A DNA stretch of 9,064 nt. Origin: Aquabacterium sp. (lineage in GTDB: Bacteria > Pseudomonadota > Gammaproteobacteria > Burkholderiales > Burkholderiaceae_C). The translations under genes and the position numbers were made by a program. Positions 7,488 through 9,064 of this stretch are shown piece after piece. Position 1 is the first letter of the stretch. The number at the start of each line of letters is the position of its first letter. Below the pieces are notes generated by a model. It was not told the DNA's origin. It did not search any database and saw only the letters and a program-made list of their open reading frames with translations. The stretch is from the NCBI GenBank assembly GCA_030654555.1, contig JAURXG010000059.1, positions 1 through 9,064 of the forward strand, written 5' to 3'.

Positions 7488-8060
7488 ATGCCCGACCGAC
7501 CGGATCCTGCCGCATGCGGCCTCACGCCAGGCGTGCATCAAGGGCGTCAGACCTGCATGGCGCTGCTGCGGCAGCTGCTGATGGCGCTGGCGCCGCCTGC
7601 CGCCGCTGTGGCGGGTGACGTTCTTGCATCAGCGCCTTCAACGGGCCCGTCGCTGGCGTCGCTGCGCGAGGTCTGGCTGATCGATCGCCAGTTCGACGAC
7701 TGGCCGCTGGACGACGCCTTGGTGCTGTCGGCGCTGGGCGCCTGGCTGCGCCAGGGTGGCCGGCGGCTGCAGATACTGGGGGTGGATTTCGACGCCACGG
7801 CGCGTGGATTGCCCCGCTTTGCCCGCTGGCGCCGGGACTGGATGCACACGATCGACGTGCATCGCCCGGTCGACGGCGAGCTGCCGGCGGCGCTGCGCGG
7901 GCTTCTGGCGGCATCGGTGCTGCTTCAGCGCCTGGATGCACCCGATTGGCGCGTTCGCGTGATCACCGATCCGGTGCATGTTCGCGCGGCACGAACGGAG
8001 ATTGCAGACTTTTTGCAACGCTGCGAACCATCTTGGCCCTCGACGACATTGGGTTTATAG
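7488..8060 (+). CDS. Conserved hypothetical protein downstream of roxA
   Basis: A 190-residue protein starting MPDRPDPAACGL. GGAGGA (7477-7482) lies five bases before the ATG, a strong Shine-Dalgarno sequence, and the gap to roxA is only 30 bases, so co-transcription is likely. No signal peptide or convincing membrane segment is seen, though residues about 24-48 are Ala/Leu-rich. The centre has the pattern LREVWLIDRQFDDWPLDDAL, then LSALGAWLRQGGRRLQILGV and RFARWRRDWMHTIDVHRP: alternating strands and helices with conserved-looking Trp and Asp residues. The C-terminus ends in PSTTLGL. From memory, similar proteins with a similar ending follow roxA-like genes in other Burkholderiales, but I cannot name a function or a domain with confidence. 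Coding is supported by codon bias, ribosome-binding site and position. Confidence 0.85.
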   Translation: MPDRPDPAACGLTPGVHQGRQTCMALLRQLLMALAPPAAAVAGDVLASAPSTGPSLASLREVWLIDRQFDDWPLDDALVLSALGAWLRQGGRRLQILGVDFDATARGLPRFARWRRDWMHTIDVHRPVDGELPAALRGLLAASVLLQRLDAPDWRVRVITDPVHVRAARTEIADFLQRCEPSWPSTTLGL

Positions 8061-8076
8061 GGGCCTTCCCTATGTT

Positions 8077-8085
8077 TGCTATAAT
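8077..8085 (+). promoter_or_regulatory. Extended -10 promoter of the small lipoprotein gene
   Basis: TGCTATAAT is a perfect TGN extension joined to a perfect TATAAT (8080-8085), in a local A+T-rich patch. No good -35 is visible at 16-18 bases, where the end of the preceding gene lies; extended -10 promoters often tolerate that. The start would be near 8092, giving a leader of about 118 bases. This is the strongest sigma-70-type promoter in the window. Confidence 0.8.
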
Positions 8086-8096
8086 TTTTGGCTAGC

Positions 8097-8121
8097 TCCA
8101 GAAGGGCTCGAGCTTTCTGGA
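8097..8121 (+). promoter_or_regulatory. 5' hairpin in the lipoprotein mRNA leader
   Basis: TCCAGAAGG (8097-8105) pairs with CTTTCTGGA (8113-8121) as a 9-bp stem including one G-U pair, with loop GCTCGAG. It would lie within about five bases of the predicted 5' end, a position known to slow RNA decay in some mRNAs. No T run follows, so it is not a terminator. Confidence 0.5.
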
Positions 8122-8164
8122 TCTGGTTTCTAGACACATCGGTTCTGCTGAATGCGTCAGATCC
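8119..8164 (+). promoter_or_regulatory. Alternative long-range stem in the lipoprotein leader
   Basis: GGATCTG (8119-8125) is the exact reverse complement of CAGATCC (8158-8164). Its left arm shares bases 8119-8121 with the 5' hairpin, so the two helices compete at that point. Neither arm covers the ribosome-binding site. It may be structural only; a regulatory role is inference. Confidence 0.35.
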
Positions 8165-8165
8165 T

Positions 8166-8177
8166 ATTACCGGTAAT
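8166..8177. promoter_or_regulatory. Perfect 12-bp palindrome ATTACCGGTAAT
   Basis: ATTACCGGTAAT is a perfect dyad with no spacer, about 74 bases downstream of the predicted transcription start and 32 bases before the ATG. With no loop it suits a protein-binding site on DNA better than an RNA hairpin. No regulator is identifiable from the window. Confidence 0.4.
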
Positions 8178-8209
8178 GTTGATCGACACTTTTCACTGAG
8201 GATACATAT

Positions 8210-8464
8210 ATGAACAAGTCGCTCCTGTTGGCTTCCCTGATCGCCGCCGCCGCCCTGACCGCTTGCGGCAAGAAGGAAGAGGCGCCTGCCGCTCCCGCCG
8301 CCGTGGTTGCCCCGGTGGTTGAAGCCGCTTCGGCCGTTGCCAGCTCTGCTTCGTCGGTGGCTGACTCGGCTTCGGCGGCCGCCAACGCCGCCGCGACCGG
8401 TGTTGCCGACGCTGCCGCTTCGGCCGCCGCCGGTGCTGCCGCCGCGATGGGCGCCAGCAAGTAA
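8210..8464 (+). CDS. Small alanine-rich lipoprotein
   Basis: An 84-residue precursor. GAGGA (8198-8202) sits seven bases before the ATG. The N-terminus is a lipoprotein signal peptide: MNKS, a hydrophobic stretch LLLASLIAAAAL, then the lipobox LTAC with C19 as lipidated residue. After CGKKEE, the mature 66 residues are almost all Ala, Ser, Val and Pro, with a Pro/Ala linker (residues 25-36) then a likely helix. Val residues at 36, 43 and 50 are seven apart, and residues 50-64 and 65-79 form an imperfect 15-residue tandem repeat. The chain ends in GASK. Gly at position 20 argues against inner-membrane retention by the Asp+2 rule, so outer membrane is expected. Strong promoter, strong terminator and more T-ending codons (GCT, GTT, GGT) than its neighbours suggest high expression as a single gene. 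Function is unknown; similar Ala-rich lipoproteins occur in Burkholderiales as I recall. Confidence 0.9.
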   Translation: MNKSLLLASLIAAAALTACGKKEEAPAAPAAVVAPVVEAASAVASSASSVADSASAAANAAATGVADAAASAAAGAAAAMGASK

Positions 8465-8480
8465 TCGGTTTTTCACCGAT
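8464..8480 (+). other. Short hairpin overlapping the lipoprotein stop codon
   Basis: ATCGGT (8464-8469) pairs perfectly with ACCGAT (8475-8480) around TTTTC. Its first base is the last base of the TAA stop. It lies eight bases before the terminator, giving two hairpins in tandem at the 3' end. Confidence 0.45.
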
Positions 8481-8487
8481 CTGGAAG

Positions 8488-8511
8488 AAGCCGCCCTCGG
8501 GCGGCTTTTTT
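8488..8511 (+). terminator. Intrinsic terminator of the lipoprotein gene
   Basis: AAGCCGCC (8488-8495) and GGCGGCTT (8500-8507) pair around CTCG, and six T residues (8506-8511) follow. This is a textbook rho-independent terminator, 24 bases after the stop. Read on the minus strand it has a weaker T-rich flank and could also help end the converging gene. Confidence 0.92.
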
Positions 8512-8527
8512 CATGGCCGCGACGCTG

Positions 8528-9064
8528 TCAGTTCACCACGTCCACCGAGAATCTTGCCGCACCATAGGCATCGCAGTCCGCACCGGTGCAGCGGGCCTTG
8601 CCGGCCATCACCGATCCGGCGCCAGCATGGCCGGCGGCCAATGCCGCAGCCGCCGGGCCCGTCGGCAGGCGCAGGAACCAGGCCTCACGCGCCTGGCTGA
8701 GGTGCGAGAAATCGCGCGGGTGCTCGGAGACGATCACCACGAAGTGCTCGGCACCGGCCGGCTCGGCGGTGTCGAGCGGCCAGCTGGGCTGCGGCAGCGT
8801 CAGGGTCTGGCCGGCGGCGATGCGGTTGTCCGGCGCCACGCTGTTGGGAAACATCAGCAGCAACGAACCATCGGGTCCGCCCACCAGCACGTACACATGG
8901 CCACTGCGGCCTGCGCTGACCTTGAAGGACAGGCGGTCGCGTCCGATGCGCAGGCGTGGCTGAGCCGGGCCGGCCTGCACCTTGAAGTCGGCCCGGCTGG
9001 CCTGCATCACCCGGTCGAATTCGGCCACGACCGAGAACGGCACCGGCACCGCGGGCGACATCGC
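8528..9064 (-). CDS. C-terminal part of a DUF4384-domain protein, 5' end outside window
   Basis: The frame is open to the window edge, so the ATG at 9061 may be internal; 177 residues can be read from it. Residues about 35-120 look like a DUF4384 domain: PRLRIGRDRLSFKVSAGRSG, then HVYVLVGGPDGSLLLMFPNS, NRIAAGQTLTLP and HFVVIVSEHPRDFS. In families I know this domain sits at the C-terminus of larger proteins; very similar tails in Burkholderiales belong, as I recall, to serine/threonine protein kinases encoded near FHA and PP2C-phosphatase genes. The last 20 residues hold two cysteines (C158 and C163, in CTGADCDAYGAARFSV), which could form a disulphide if the domain is periplasmic. Kinase identity cannot be tested here because no kinase motif is in the window. 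It converges on the lipoprotein gene. Confidence 0.85.
   Translation of the reverse strand, partial: AMSPAVPVPFSVVAEFDRVMQASRADFKVQAGPAQPRLRIGRDRLSFKVSAGRSGHVYVLVGGPDGSLLLMFPNSVAPDNRIAAGQTLTLPQPSWPLDTAEPAGAEHFVVIVSEHPRDFSHLSQAREAWFLRLPTGPAAAALAAGHAGAGSVMAGKARCTGADCDAYGAARFSVDVVN

Noticed and set aside
5520..7541. A 673-codon open frame on the minus strand covering dut, slyD and roxA.
   Set aside because: It runs through three recognisable families in other frames or strands, its translation is Arg/His/Gly-rich noise, and long spurious frames are expected opposite GC-rich codons.
7925..8476. A 183-codon minus-strand frame opposite the lipoprotein gene and its leader.
   Set aside because: The Gly/Arg/Ser-rich translation mirrors the alanine codons of the lipoprotein; promoter, ribosome-binding site, lipobox and terminator all support the plus strand.

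Overview
The window (about 9 kb, high G+C, roughly two thirds or more G/C by eye) looks like chromosomal core DNA of a betaproteobacterium of the order Burkholderiales, probably of the Rubrivivax/Leptothrix/Ideonella/Aquincola type. This rests on the codon bias towards G/C at third positions, the coaBC-dut pair, the recognisable protein families and their sequence flavour. I see no insertion sequence, phage gene, tRNA, rRNA or CRISPR array, and no gene-free stretch longer than about 150 bases.

Layout: (1) 1-2081, the 3' three quarters or so of alaS (alanyl-tRNA synthetase), ending at a hairpin. (2) 2133-2405 on the minus strand, a 90-residue unrecognised protein whose C-terminal half resembles a ribbon-helix-helix DNA-binding unit. 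It is divergent from (3) 2490-3068, a GNAT acetyltransferase close to E. coli YhhY/AaaT; the gap holds a symmetrical promoter-like palindrome. (4) 3178-3948, a UPF0149 (YecA-type) protein with a C-terminal SEC-C zinc motif. (5) 3993-5237 coaBC and 5234-5683 dut, overlapping by four bases (ATGA), for coenzyme A synthesis and dUTP hydrolysis. (6) 5723-6244 on the minus strand, a SlyD-type FKBP prolyl isomerase, convergent with dut and divergent from (7) 6315-7457, a RoxA/YcfD-type JmjC ribosomal oxygenase. That divergent gap holds a perfect 13-bp inverted repeat. (8) 7488-8060, a conserved hypothetical probably co-transcribed with the oxygenase gene. (9) 8210-8464, a very small alanine-rich lipoprotein with its own strong extended -10 promoter, a structured A+T-richer leader and a classic terminator. 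(10) 8528-9064 on the minus strand, the C-terminal end of a larger protein with a DUF4384-like domain.

Most genes are housekeeping: translation (alaS, roxA), folding (slyD), cofactor synthesis (coaBC) and nucleotide-pool sanitation (dut). I do not see a convincing new multi-gene system. The parts that repay a second look are regulatory or small: the palindromic divergent promoter with a putative RHH protein next to it, the recurring GACAATCCG promoter-like element that would make coaBC and roxA leaderless, the 13-bp inverted repeat between slyD and roxA, and the small lipoprotein with its structured leader.
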